Shown: positions 1 to 7,207 of the stretch, in pieces
Layout: each line of letters opens with the position of its first letter
Numbering within the stretch: position 1 is the first letter of the stretch
From: Deltaproteobacteria bacterium
Lineage (GTDB): Bacteria > Desulfobacterota_B > Binatia > UBA9968
Length of the DNA stretch: 10,250 nucleotides
Reading direction: 5' to 3'
Assembly: GCA_022545745.1 (NCBI GenBank)
Contig: JACZQL010000014.1
Coordinates: 1 to 10,250, forward strand
Position numbers and translations under genes: made by a program
The notes under the pieces: model-generated
What the model was told of the DNA's origin: nothing
The model's database searches: none
Seen by the model: only the letters and a program-made list of their open reading frames with translations

Positions 1-988
1 CCTTGATCAGGGCCGATAAGGCCGGCATCAACTCTGGAGATTGGCTGTCTGCGGAGCGAAACTCTATGTAGCGCTTGATTCGGACCTCGGGAAACAGCGT
101 GGTCAGGTGAAGCTCCCAATCTTCCTGCAACGCTTGGTAACCCTGGTGACCGTGGGTAAGGTAATGTCGGAACGGGATACCCGTAAAATCAATGTAGTCA
201 CCCTCACGTATGATTAAGTACATCGGGACATCAAGGGCATACTCCACAAAATGACCAAAGGTCACCTCGGGGAAGAAGGCAAATGGCAGGAGACCACAGC
301 GGTCGCGATCCGTTAACGTCCAGATATGCCCACGGAAGCTCTTGTAGCCATTGAGACCGCCCTCTGAAATAGGAGAATTGGCGAAAATGGCAGTGATCAG
401 AGGAGAGATACCCATCCCCGTACGAAACTTGGCCATCGCGTCCTTTTCATCGCTATAGTCAATGTTGGCCTGGACCGTGGCGGTTTGTTTCATCATTCGT
501 TGCCCCATGGTCCCCACCTTCCCCATATAGGGACCCATAATTCGATAGCGCCTCTTTGGCACCCACTCGATTTCCTCCATACGGCTTACCGGCTGAATGC
601 CCAGGCCAAGAAAGGTAACATCCAACTCCTCCGCCACCTCCAGCAGCTCCCGGGCGTGCTGATCAAACTCAGCAAAACTACAATGGATACTCTCGCAGGG
701 CTCACCACTCAGCTCAATCTGCCCCCCGGGTTCTAGATGAATTTCCGCTTTCTCTCTTTTCAGGGCAGTCACATGGCCGTCTTCTTCCTTAGGCTCCCAG
801 CCGAAACGTTCAACCAAGGACCTCAGGATCGTTTCCACACCACGCTTGCCGGAGTACGGGATTGCTTTCCCGCTGCTGCGGTCGATCCCGATCTTTTCAT
901 ACTCGGTGCCGACGCGCCATTGATCGCGAGGCTTCCCCCAGGTATGAAAGAGTTCTTCCAGCTCATCCTTTTTATGAATTTCGTACAT
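1..988 (-). CDS. gshA: Glutamate-cysteine ligase, GCS2 (plant/proteobacterial) type, 3' end outside window
   Basis: Catalyses the ATP-dependent joining of L-glutamate and L-cysteine to gamma-glutamylcysteine, the first step of glutathione synthesis in the cytoplasm. The frame stays open for 329 codons from the ATG at 988 to the window edge, so the C-terminal part is missing (family members are roughly 450 residues). Visible family features are GTEYEK (27-32) near the N-terminus, the glycine-rich HLEPGGQIELSGEP stretch (about 84-97), KQTATVQANIDYSDE (167-181) followed by KFR (187-189), TAIFANSP (199-206), FRGHIWTLTDRDRCGLLPF (218-236), and LFPEVRIKRYIEFRSAD near the edge. These match the plant GSH1-like branch rather than the E. 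coli GshA branch. The start overlaps the mtnA 3' end by 17 bp, implying co-transcription. An in-frame ATG at 1009 is an alternative start; neither has a good ribosome binding site. A GCS2 paralogue with another amino acid substrate (EgtA-like) cannot be fully excluded. Confidence 0.88.
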   Translation of the reverse strand, partial: MYEIHKKDELEELFHTWGKPRDQWRVGTEYEKIGIDRSSGKAIPYSGKRGVETILRSLVERFGWEPKEEDGHVTALKREKAEIHLEPGGQIELSGEPCESIHCSFAEFDQHARELLEVAEELDVTFLGLGIQPVSRMEEIEWVPKRRYRIMGPYMGKVGTMGQRMMKQTATVQANIDYSDEKDAMAKFRTGMGISPLITAIFANSPISEGGLNGYKSFRGHIWTLTDRDRCGLLPFAFFPEVTFGHFVEYALDVPMYLIIREGDYIDFTGIPFRHYLTHGHQGYQALQEDWELHLTTLFPEVRIKRYIEFRSADSQSPELMPALSALIK

Positions 989-2006
989 AGGCACGTATAT
1001 TCCGAGCATAGGGCGGAGCGATCACGCCCTTTTCGGTAATGATGGCCGAGACCAATTCCTGGGGGGTAATATCGAAGGCAGGATTCAGCACACCGACCCC
1101 TCGGGGGGCTATTGTGTGGCCAAAGATATGGGTAATTTCTTTACCATCTCTCTCTTCTATGGGAATCCCCGATCCAGAGGCGCACTTCATGTCTACTGAC
1201 GAGATAGGACAGGCCACGTAAAAGGGTATCTGGTGCCTGTGGGCCAATACGGCGATCGTATAAGTGCCAATCTTATTGGCCACGTCACCATTGGCAGCCA
1301 CTCGGTCAGCCCCTACAACCACCGCGTCGAGCTTAGTCCGCTGCATGAGATATCCGATCATATTGTCGGTCAGCAGAGTGACTGGGATCTTATCCTTCTT
1401 GAGTTCCCAGGCCGTGAGCCGAGCCCCTTGAAGACAGGGCCGCGTCTCATTCACAAAGACCTCCACCTGCTTACCCATATCTTTCATGGCCCGGATGACT
1501 CCCAGGGCCGTCCCATAACCAGCCGTAGCCAATGCCCCTGCATTGCACGTGGTCAGGATGCGAGCACCATTCTTCAGCAGTTTAGCACCCAACTTTCCTA
1601 GTTGTCGATTCGCAGCAATATCTTCTTCATAAACCTTCAGAGCCTCCTGCTTCAGAAGCTTCTTCACCGCATCGATCCCCTTGCTCCTATTTTCAATATA
1701 TACCCGCCGCATCCGCTCCAATGCCCAGAATAGATTGATGGCCGTGGGGCGCGTCTTGGCAAAGATCCCGAAAACCCGCTCCACCTCCCGATCAAAATTT
1801 TTGTCCTTCACCCACAGGGCCCCCAGGGCGATCCCCATAGCCGCCGTCACCCCAATGGCCGGTGCGCCACGTACGACCATCTCCCGGATCGCCTTGGCGA
1901 GATCGGTGTAGTCTCGATAAACACGGTAGACTTCCTTCTCAGGTAGGAGCCGCTGGTCAAGCAGGATGACCTGGTCATTTTTCCACTCTATGGTTTTAAT
2001 AGCCAT
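972..2006 (-). CDS. mtnA: S-methyl-5-thioribose-1-phosphate isomerase
   Basis: Converts methylthioribose-1-phosphate to methylthioribulose-1-phosphate in the methionine salvage pathway; belongs to the eIF2B-like aldose-ketose isomerase family. Counting from the ATG at 2006 the protein has 344 residues, the usual family size. RGAPAIG is at 46-52, the catalytic cysteine is in TTCNAGALATAGYGTALG (Cys154), the catalytic aspartate is in VVGADRVAANGDVANKIGTY (Asp234), and GSGIPIEER is near 278-286. An in-frame ATG at 2021 would add five residues (MGTQY). I prefer 2006 because the predicted transcript starts near 2029, which leaves only about 8 nt before the 2021 ATG but about 22 nt, including a GGGAA element, before the 2006 ATG; the conserved family N-terminus (IKTIEW) also begins there. 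The next gene is a glutamate-cysteine ligase overlapping by 17 bp. No other methionine salvage gene is in the window. A ribose-1,5-bisphosphate isomerase role is less likely given the MtnA-type motifs. Confidence 0.94.
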   Translation of the reverse strand: MAIKTIEWKNDQVILLDQRLLPEKEVYRVYRDYTDLAKAIREMVVRGAPAIGVTAAMGIALGALWVKDKNFDREVERVFGIFAKTRPTAINLFWALERMRRVYIENRSKGIDAVKKLLKQEALKVYEEDIAANRQLGKLGAKLLKNGARILTTCNAGALATAGYGTALGVIRAMKDMGKQVEVFVNETRPCLQGARLTAWELKKDKIPVTLLTDNMIGYLMQRTKLDAVVVGADRVAANGDVANKIGTYTIAVLAHRHQIPFYVACPISSVDMKCASGSGIPIEERDGKEITHIFGHTIAPRGVGVLNPAFDITPQELVSAIITEKGVIAPPYARNIRAYVRNS

Positions 2007-2022
2007 ATATTGAGTTCCCATT

Positions 2023-2036
2023 TGAAGCGCGCTTCA
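2023..2036. promoter_or_regulatory. 14-bp perfect palindrome over the predicted mtnA transcription start
   Basis: TGAAGCGCGCTTCA is a perfect 14-bp inverted repeat without spacer. Relative to the predicted mtnA start site near 2029 it covers about -7 to +7, a typical position for a repressor operator. It also lies in the region divergent from the small membrane-protein gene at 2117, so it could act on both sides. It might alternatively be a chance palindrome. Confidence 0.4.
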
Positions 2037-2065
2037 GTATATTAGAGATGAGAAGGGACCGTCAA
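2036..2065 (-). promoter_or_regulatory. Predicted sigma70-type promoter of mtnA
   Basis: On the minus strand a -35 element TTGACG (2065-2060, 5 of 6 to consensus) is separated by 18 bp from a -10 element TATACT (2041-2036, 5 of 6). This places the transcription start near 2029, just upstream of the mtnA start codon at 2006. It is the best promoter match I see in the window and lies in the only divergent intergenic gap (2022-2116). The consensus match is seen directly; activity is inferred. Confidence 0.6.
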
Positions 2066-2116
2066 GAGCTGGGCCATGGAAAAGAAGCAGCACAAAACTG
2101 ATTTTAGGAATCGATA

Positions 2117-2377
2117 ATGATCGACTTAGTCAGCGCCATCGGTTATCTCACCGGCATCTATTTTATTCAACCTAATTTAGATCCCGCTACTTTAATCCGA
2201 ACGGCCTCCGTGATTCACATCCTGGACGCCCTCCTGTGCTACATCATTGCAACACAAAGCGGGCGGAACAGAACCACTTGGACCCTTGCCGGCCTTGTGC
2301 TAGGGGTATGGGCTGTGGGAACCCTATTCCTTGTTGTTGAAAGAGGCTCGGGTGACCCAACAAACCTTGAGAGTTAA
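2117..2377 (+). CDS. Small hydrophobic membrane protein of unknown function
   Basis: I do not recognise this 86-residue protein. It is strongly hydrophobic, with about three possible membrane segments: residues 4-18 (weak), 28-45 (SVIHILDALLCYIIA) and 54-74 (WTLAGLVLGVWAVGTLFLVV). The second and third are separated by a short polar, basic turn (TQSGRNRTT), and a charged tail (ERGSGDPTNLES) follows the last. Support for a real gene is an AGGAA ribosome binding site (2106-2110) 6 nt before the ATG, a hydrophobic pattern typical of membrane proteins rather than of a shadow frame, the absence of any competing frame on the other strand, and a position 12 bp before acpS in the same direction. It has no obvious lipoprotein or cleavable signal. 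The promoter on this strand is not clear. Confidence 0.7.
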   Translation: MIDLVSAIGYLTGIYFIQPNLDPATLIRTASVIHILDALLCYIIATQSGRNRTTWTLAGLVLGVWAVGTLFLVVERGSGDPTNLES

Positions 2378-2389
2378 AATCACAAAATC

Positions 2390-2791
2390 ATGATATTGGG
2401 CGTAGGCGTTGACTTGATCGAAGTGGCGCGGATCCAACGCGCCTTAGAGAACCCCAGGATTGGACAAAGGGTCTGTCAGCGAGTGTTTACGGACGCGGAG
2501 GTTGAGTACTGCGAGAAACGCAAACGGAAATACGAGAGTTATGCAGGGCGCTTTGCCGCCAAGGAAGCCGTTATGAAGGCCCTAGGTCGTGGTTGGGGTC
2601 GTAAGGTGGGATGGTTAGATATTGAGGTGGTTTTGGCCGTGAGCGGAGAACCTGGCATCAGCCTTTACGACAAGGCGTCATCCTTTGCTCGTGAACTTGG
2701 AATCGAGCACTTTTCACTTTCCATCACTCATACAGAGAGCTACGCCATCGCCTACCTGATCGCAGAGGGACGGGGCGCAGAGAAAGTTTAA
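2390..2791 (+). CDS. acpS: Holo-[acyl-carrier-protein] synthase
   Basis: Transfers 4'-phosphopantetheine from coenzyme A to the conserved serine of apo-acyl carrier protein, activating it for fatty acid synthesis. At 133 residues it is the normal size for the trimeric AcpS family. GVGVDLIEVARI (4-15) carries the Mg-binding aspartate (Asp8). FAAKEAVMKALG (55-66) contains the catalytic and metal-binding Lys58 and Glu59. SITHTESYAIAYLI (111-124) is the conserved C-terminal HT/SH strand. The gene starts 12 bp after the small membrane protein and probably shares its transcript; the nearby ribosome binding site is weak. It converges on ftsZ with a 39-bp gap. Neighbours often seen with acpS elsewhere (the NAD(P)HX epimerase or tsaE genes) are absent. 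Confidence 0.95.
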   Translation: MILGVGVDLIEVARIQRALENPRIGQRVCQRVFTDAEVEYCEKRKRKYESYAGRFAAKEAVMKALGRGWGRKVGWLDIEVVLAVSGEPGISLYDKASSFARELGIEHFSLSITHTESYAIAYLIAEGRGAEKV

Positions 2792-2830
2792 CTACACTCC
2801 AGTGGGTCCGGCAGTGCCTCTCCGATCAAT

Positions 2831-4024
2831 CTAATCCATCCGCTTCCTCAAAAAGGTTGGAATATCAAACTCATCCACATCCTCTTCCTCACGAAGGGGC
2901 TTTTCTAAATGGATCGTCTCCTGCTCCTTTGTGTCCTGTTTCTTACGCTGCCAGGTAGGGGTATCAAGGTCATCTACGATGGTTCCTAAATGAACTACCT
3001 TCCGACTCCTCGTATCCCTATTGGCCAAGCCCTCAGTGGTGTTTTTCACGGATTTCTTTCCCTTTTCCTTTTCTCCAAATCCTGTGGCAATGACCGTGAT
3101 ACGGATCTCGTCCGTCAGCCGCTCATCGATCACAGCCCCGAAGATGATATTGGCATCATCGTGGGCCTCGTTTTGAATCATGGATGCCGCTTCGTTGACT
3201 TCGTGGAGGCTCAGGTCAAGCCCACCTGTAATATTAATCAAGACCCCTTTAGCCCCATGGATCGACACATCCTCCAATAGGGGACTTGAGATTGCCTTCT
3301 GGGCCGCCTCCACGGCCCGATTCTCACCCGAAGCGGAGGCAGTGCCCATGAGCGCAAATCCCATCTCCACCATCACCGTGCGCACATCGGCGAAGTCAAG
3401 ATTGATGAGGCCGGGAGTCACAATCAGGTCAGAGATACCTCTCACGGCCTGGAGCAAAACACCGTCCGCCATTTTGAAGGTTTCGAGCAGAGTCGTGGCC
3501 TTTCCAGCGATACTCAACAGTCGTTGATTGGGAATCACAATTAGGGTGTCCACGTTCTCCTTGAGCTCTCGCAACCCATCTTCAGCCTGCCGCATTCTCT
3601 TCTTACCTTCAAAGATGAACGGCTTCGTAACCACTCCCACGGCGAGGGCACCGGCCTCGCGCGCCACCTTAGCAATCACAGGCGCCCCACCCGTGCCCGT
3701 TCCGCCTCCCAGTCCAGCGGTGATGAAGACCATATCCGCCCCGGTTAAGCAGTCCCGCAAGCGGTCCCGGTCCTCCAAAGCGGCCTGGCGACCAATCTCA
3801 GGATTGGCACCTGCACCCAACCCCTGGGTGATTTTCTCTCCCAGTTGAAGCTTGACCTCAGCCCCACTGCCCTCCAAGGCCTGCAAATCGGTGTTGGCTA
3901 CGATAAAGTCAACTCCCTGAAGGCCCGCCCCAATCATGGTATTGATGGCGTTCCCTCCTCCTCCTCCAACGCCCACCGCCTTGATCCGTGCGCTCAGCTG
4001 GATTTGCTCCACAATCTCAAACAT
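2831..4024 (-). CDS. ftsZ: Cell division protein FtsZ
   Basis: Tubulin-like GTPase that polymerises into the Z ring at midcell and recruits the divisome. The 397-residue protein has the N-terminal nucleotide-binding [13 protein letters not shown] (18-30), ANTDLQAL (43-50), the tubulin signature GGGTGTG (106-112), and the T7 synergy loop NLDFADV (208-214) with Asp210 and Asp213 that complete the GTPase site of the next subunit. A variable linker (about 318-383) leads to the conserved C-terminal peptide [12 protein letters not shown] (384-395), which binds FtsA and other partners. The linker also contains a similar peptide, [12 protein letters not shown] (351-362). The start is fixed by a strong AAGGAGG site 6 nt upstream. 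It is the last gene of the dcw run, 14 bp after ftsA. Confidence 0.98.
   Translation of the reverse strand: MFEIVEQIQLSARIKAVGVGGGGGNAINTMIGAGLQGVDFIVANTDLQALEGSGAEVKLQLGEKITQGLGAGANPEIGRQAALEDRDRLRDCLTGADMVFITAGLGGGTGTGGAPVIAKVAREAGALAVGVVTKPFIFEGKKRMRQAEDGLRELKENVDTLIVIPNQRLLSIAGKATTLLETFKMADGVLLQAVRGISDLIVTPGLINLDFADVRTVMVEMGFALMGTASASGENRAVEAAQKAISSPLLEDVSIHGAKGVLINITGGLDLSLHEVNEAASMIQNEAHDDANIIFGAVIDERLTDEIRITVIATGFGEKEKGKKSVKNTTEGLANRDTRSRKVVHLGTIVDDLDTPTWQRKKQDTKEQETIHLEKPLREEEDVDEFDIPTFLRKRMD
2939..2974 (-). other. Internal copy of the FtsZ C-terminal peptide
   Basis: Codes FtsZ residues 351-362, [12 protein letters not shown]. Aligned without gaps to the true C-terminal peptide [12 protein letters not shown] (384-395, bases 2840-2875) it is identical at 6 of 12 positions and conservative at several more (L/F, W/F, K/R, D/E), keeping the D-x-PT-aromatic-x-RK core. 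The DNA of the two stretches is also partly alike, but the third positions have diverged. Confidence 0.6.
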
Positions 4025-4030
4025 AGCTCT

Positions 4031-4037
4031 CCTCCTT
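4031..4037 (-). promoter_or_regulatory. Strong ribosome binding site of ftsZ
   Basis: AAGGAGG on the minus strand, 6 nt before the ftsZ ATG at 4024 and 1 nt after the ftsA TAA stop. It is the strongest Shine-Dalgarno match among the dcw genes here, in keeping with FtsZ being needed in far greater amounts than FtsA. Confidence 0.85.
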
Positions 4038-4038
4038 C

Positions 4039-5262
4039 TTAAAAGAACTCGCTAAACCATTCCACCATACGATTGCTTACTTTCGATAGGACATTCTTTT
4101 CGGTAATTCGCAATATCTTTCTATCCTGCCGTTTCAGGCCAAAGAGGACTAAACCAACACCGGTAGAATAAACAGGGCTGGAAACCACGTCGGTAAGCCC
4201 ACCCACCTGGGTGGGGACACCGAGGCGAACGGGCATGTTACAGGTCTCCTCTGCCATTTCCACCATGCCAGGGAGCAACGTGGATCCCCCGGTCATCACC
4301 ATGCCTGAGGCCAAAGAATCCTCGTAGCCCGACTTGAGAATCTCACGCCGGAGCAACTGGAAGATCTCCTCTAAACGAGGTTCGATAATTTCACAGAGGA
4401 TTCGGCGTGAGATGGTGCGAGGATTTCGCCCTCCCATGCTAGGGACTTCCACTTCATCATCACCCGCGACCATGGCAACCTTGGCACAACCGAATCTCTG
4501 CTTGATCCGCTCCGCCTCAGCGATGGGCGTGCGCAGCCCTGCGGCAATGTCGTTGGTCAGATGATTCCCGCCGACACTCAGCACGGCCGTGTGCTTGACT
4601 GCTCCGTCGTGGAAGAGAACGATATCGGTGGTTCCTCCTCCCATATCCACTAGAGCCACTCCCAGTTCCTTCTCCTCAGGGGTCAGTACCGCCTCAGCGG
4701 AGGCCAGGGGTTCCAAAACAAATTCCGTGACATTGAGGCCCGTGCGATTACAGCATTTGATGATGTTTTGAGCAGAGGTGGCAGCACCGGTAACGATATG
4801 GACCTTGGCTTCCAATCGTACCCCTGACATGCCAAGGGGCTCTTTGATCCCGTCCTGATCGTCGACGATGTACTCCTGAGGGAGGATATGGAGCACTTCC
4901 CGATCCATGGGTATGGCCACAGCCCGACCGGCATCAATGACACGCTCAATATCTCCTTTGGCAACTTCTTTGTTCTTTACGGCTACCACGCCATGGCTGT
5001 TGAATCCTTTAATGTGGCCCCCGGCAATGCCGGCAAAAACGCTGTTGATCTCACAGCCTGCCATGATCTCAGCTTCCTCGACTGCCCTTTTGATGGAGTT
5101 CACCGTGCTCTCAATGTCGATGACCACTCCTTTTCTCAGTCCACGGGAGGGGTGGGTGCCCACGCCGATAATTTCAAGTCCAGACTCCCCCACCTCTCCT
5201 ACAATGGCACAAATTTTGTAGGTCCCAATATCCAAACCGACAACGAGACTCTTCTTTCCCAT
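4039..5262 (-). CDS. ftsA: Cell division protein FtsA
   Basis: Actin-like ATPase that tethers FtsZ filaments to the inner membrane and links them to later divisome proteins. The 407-residue protein shows the actin-fold phosphate-1 motif GLDIGT (9-14), the FtsA-specific 1C domain (about 85-165, including [20 protein letters not shown]), phosphate-2 [11 protein letters not shown] (203-213), and adenosine motif [13 protein letters not shown] (321-333). The C-terminal amphipathic, aromatic tail ([11 protein letters not shown], 397-407) is the membrane-targeting helix. Length is normal. The gene sits 72 bp after ftsQ, the longest gap in the cluster, and 14 bp before ftsZ. The ATG at 5262 has only a weak ribosome binding site (GAG), and an AT-rich hairpin lies 18 nt upstream of it. 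Confidence 0.98.
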   Translation of the reverse strand: MGKKSLVVGLDIGTYKICAIVGEVGESGLEIIGVGTHPSRGLRKGVVIDIESTVNSIKRAVEEAEIMAGCEINSVFAGIAGGHIKGFNSHGVVAVKNKEVAKGDIERVIDAGRAVAIPMDREVLHILPQEYIVDDQDGIKEPLGMSGVRLEAKVHIVTGAATSAQNIIKCCNRTGLNVTEFVLEPLASAEAVLTPEEKELGVALVDMGGGTTDIVLFHDGAVKHTAVLSVGGNHLTNDIAAGLRTPIAEAERIKQRFGCAKVAMVAGDDEVEVPSMGGRNPRTISRRILCEIIEPRLEEIFQLLRREILKSGYEDSLASGMVMTGGSTLLPGMVEMAEETCNMPVRLGVPTQVGGLTDVVSSPVYSTGVGLVLFGLKRQDRKILRITEKNVLSKVSNRMVEWFSEFF

Positions 5263-5280
5263 AATGACTTACTCTAGGTG

Positions 5281-5298
5281 TGAATTTCAAAAAATTCA
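5281..5298. repeat. AT-rich inverted repeat in the ftsQ-ftsA gap
   Basis: TGAATTT, 4 nt, AAATTCA: a perfect 7-bp stem with a 4-base loop, ending 18 nt before the ftsA start codon. In the message it would form a weak AT-rich hairpin just upstream of the ftsA translation start. As DNA it could be a protein site. The rest of the 72-bp gap holds a TTGACT hexamer (5328-5323) but no convincing -10 partner. Confidence 0.4.
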
Positions 5299-5334
5299 GA
5301 CAGCATGAAAAGTCCAACCATCAGTCAAAACACC

Positions 5335-6132
5335 CTAAGTCCGCTCACTCAATTTCACCACCACCTGGCCACGAAAACTCAGGTCCAGGGAGGCGATAAG
5401 ATGCTCCCTCCCCTGCCACTCCATCCACACCCGTTTCAGCCTCTGCACCTTTCCAGACCAATCTCCCCAACCCATATGGAGTGGAACCGAATGTGAAACC
5501 GGGTAGGCGATGACTCCACCCTCGGGACGAAAACGAATCTCAGAAATGGCCATCGAGCTTTTGGCAAAGAGATCACTCAAAGTCAGGGCTTCTGAAATTC
5601 TCTTTCGGGCATGGCGGCTATTCAAAACAAACCCCTCATTCCCCAGGCCCGTAATGAAGGGTAGGTTCGCCATTTCCCCTGGTTCCACCTCTTTAAAGAC
5701 AAACCCCTCTGCATTGGCATAATAGAGTTTTTCCATGACAACGATTCCTTTGGCCTCCCACTCTTCAATCTGGATGATGACACGCCGAGGAAATTCTCGC
5801 CGCACAACCTCCCGTCTCACCCAGGGGTGACTGTTCAGCTTCGCTTCTATGCGTTTCGGGTTCACCTGCCAAATATTCACACCAGGCCTCAGCCCCGTTA
5901 TGGCCACGATCTCAGAACCTCCAACCTTCTGGTATCCAGAGATCGTAATTTCCGTTACGGAGAAATAGGGGTGGGTGTGCAGAAACCTCTCCAGTCGCTC
6001 TTTCGCTCCCATCACATAAGACCAATCCACATGATAGAGAACTGCAGTGACTAAAAGGACCACCGCAGTGACCGAGCCGATGCGGGTAAAAACTCTCTTC
6101 CCCCATCGTTTTGATTTGTGACGTCTTTTCAC
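5335..6132 (-). CDS. ftsQ: Cell division protein FtsQ (DivIB family)
   Basis: Bitopic inner-membrane divisome protein that acts in the FtsQLB complex and controls septal peptidoglycan synthesis. The 265-residue protein has a very basic cytoplasmic N-terminus (MKRRHKSKRWGKR), one transmembrane helix (about 18-34), and a periplasmic POTRA domain from about 57 to 126, including FSVTEITISGYQKV, GVNIWQVNPKRIEAKLNSHP, and the family-typical WVRREVVRREFPRRVIIQIEE. A beta domain follows to the C-terminus. The start codon is GTG at 6132. The next in-frame ATG is residue 41, after the membrane helix, so the GTG is required. Upstream there is only a G-rich GGTGG element, suggesting low translation as expected for this scarce protein. 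It begins 22 bp after ddl. Confidence 0.93.
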   Translation of the reverse strand: MKRRHKSKRWGKRVFTRIGSVTAVVLLVTAVLYHVDWSYVMGAKERLERFLHTHPYFSVTEITISGYQKVGGSEIVAITGLRPGVNIWQVNPKRIEAKLNSHPWVRREVVRREFPRRVIIQIEEWEAKGIVVMEKLYYANAEGFVFKEVEPGEMANLPFITGLGNEGFVLNSRHARKRISEALTLSDLFAKSSMAISEIRFRPEGGVIAYPVSHSVPLHMGWGDWSGKVQRLKRVWMEWQGREHLIASLDLSFRGQVVVKLSERT

Positions 6133-6154
6133 TTTTTAGCCACCACCCAAACCC

Positions 6155-7207
6155 TCATCTAACACTGGAGCGCTTGACCATCGTCCTGAGTCTTGCACCA
6201 TCCAAGATCATCTCCACTAAATCAGGGAAATCGATTCCTTCGCCCTTGGCGATCTCAGGAAGCAGGCTCATGGGGGTAAGCCCGGGGAGCGAATTGACCT
6301 CCAGCACATAGATCTTTCCCCTGGCGTTCACCCTCATATCGACCCTCGGCGTGCCTTCGCAACCCAGGACAGCGCTGGCATCTTCTGCGATCCGTAGCGC
6401 TCGACGATAAACCTGACTTCCCAGACGTGCAGGGTAGAAGTGCTTGGCCAACCCCGGGGTATACTTTGTATTGAAGTCGTAAAAGCCCTTCTTCGGTTGG
6501 ATCTCAATGGCTCCCAAGGCCCGTCCGTTGAGAATCCCCACCGCAACTTCTCTACCCGGAATATACTTCTCCACCAGACAAGTCGGGTCAAACTTCAAGG
6601 CTTTAGCAAAGGCTCGAATTAACTCTTTCCTGTGCTGTACGATGGTTACCCCAAGAGTGGAGCCCTCGCTCCGCGGCTTGACCACCAACGGAAGGGGCAA
6701 ACCCACGTTTTTCGACCTTTGTCCCTTGGTCCAAACCTTATAGGGCGGTGTGGGAATACCCTTCCTCATGAACAGTTCTTTGGCCAAGACCTTGTCCATG
6801 CTCAGTGCAGAGGCCGTTACCCCGGATCCTGTATAAGGAATCCCCATGACCTCCAGTAATCCTTGGACACCACCATCCTCGCCGAGCTTTCCGTGCAACG
6901 CATTAAAGACGACTCCCACCTTTTGTTTTCTCAGCCGCACAGCAAGGTCCTCTCTTACTTCGATTGCGGTCACCCGATATCCCTTCATCCTAAGGACCTT
7001 GACAACCTCTCGACCCGAAATCCTGGAAATCTCCCTTTCCGCTGAAGGACCTCCCAGAATGACGCCAACCTTCCTGTTGCGGAAGATCCCCCGCTTGCTA
7101 CCTGCTATGGGACCTAACCTTCCTCTCTGCCGACCGGACCTTCCATTCCCCCAAGAATTGAACTTCCGGCTCAAGCTGAACGCCACACCTCCTCTTAACC
7201 ATCGCAC
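6155..7207 (-). CDS. ddl: D-alanine-D-alanine ligase
   Basis: ATP-grasp enzyme making the D-Ala-D-Ala dipeptide that MurF adds to the peptidoglycan stem. Numbering from the GTG at 7207 (350 codons), the family core begins near residue 45 (RKVGVILGGPSAEREIS) and then has the normal length of about 306 residues. Motifs are HGKLGEDGGVQGLLE (105-119), IPYTGSGVTASALSMDK (123-139), VVKPRSEGSTLGV (175-187), YDFNTKYTPG (243-252), and metal ligands Asp290 in RVDMR and Glu303/Asn305 in LEVNSLPGLTPMS. The start is uncertain. Between the murB stop (7098) and the core there is no ATG, GTG or TTG in frame, so the usable starts lie inside murB: GTG 7207, GTG 7186 directly after an AGGAGG, or TTG 7174. The first 44 residues are basic, look unlike a Ddl, and may be only partly translated. 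ftsQ follows after 22 bp. Confidence 0.93.
   Translation of the reverse strand: MRWLRGGVAFSLSRKFNSWGNGRSGRQRGRLGPIAGSKRGIFRNRKVGVILGGPSAEREISRISGREVVKVLRMKGYRVTAIEVREDLAVRLRKQKVGVVFNALHGKLGEDGGVQGLLEVMGIPYTGSGVTASALSMDKVLAKELFMRKGIPTPPYKVWTKGQRSKNVGLPLPLVVKPRSEGSTLGVTIVQHRKELIRAFAKALKFDPTCLVEKYIPGREVAVGILNGRALGAIEIQPKKGFYDFNTKYTPGLAKHFYPARLGSQVYRRALRIAEDASAVLGCEGTPRVDMRVNARGKIYVLEVNSLPGLTPMSLLPEIAKGEGIDFPDLVEMILDGARLRTMVKRSSVR

Noticed and set aside
485..1039. Two plus-strand open frames of 83 and 100 codons
   Set aside because: The minus strand here encodes glutamate-cysteine ligase with continuous family motifs. The plus-strand frames abut at arbitrary points and have histidine/proline-rich, unstructured translations.
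2022..2116. SAM-responsive riboswitch or other leader RNA upstream of mtnA
   Set aside because: The predicted transcript start leaves only about 22 nt of leader, and no conserved riboswitch core or terminator-like hairpin with a T tract is visible in the 95-bp gap.
5323..5328. TTGACT hexamer as a -35 element for an ftsA promoter
   Set aside because: At 16-18 bp downstream the candidate -10 hexamers (ATGCTG, TGCTGT, GCTGTC) match consensus poorly, so I do not call a promoter.
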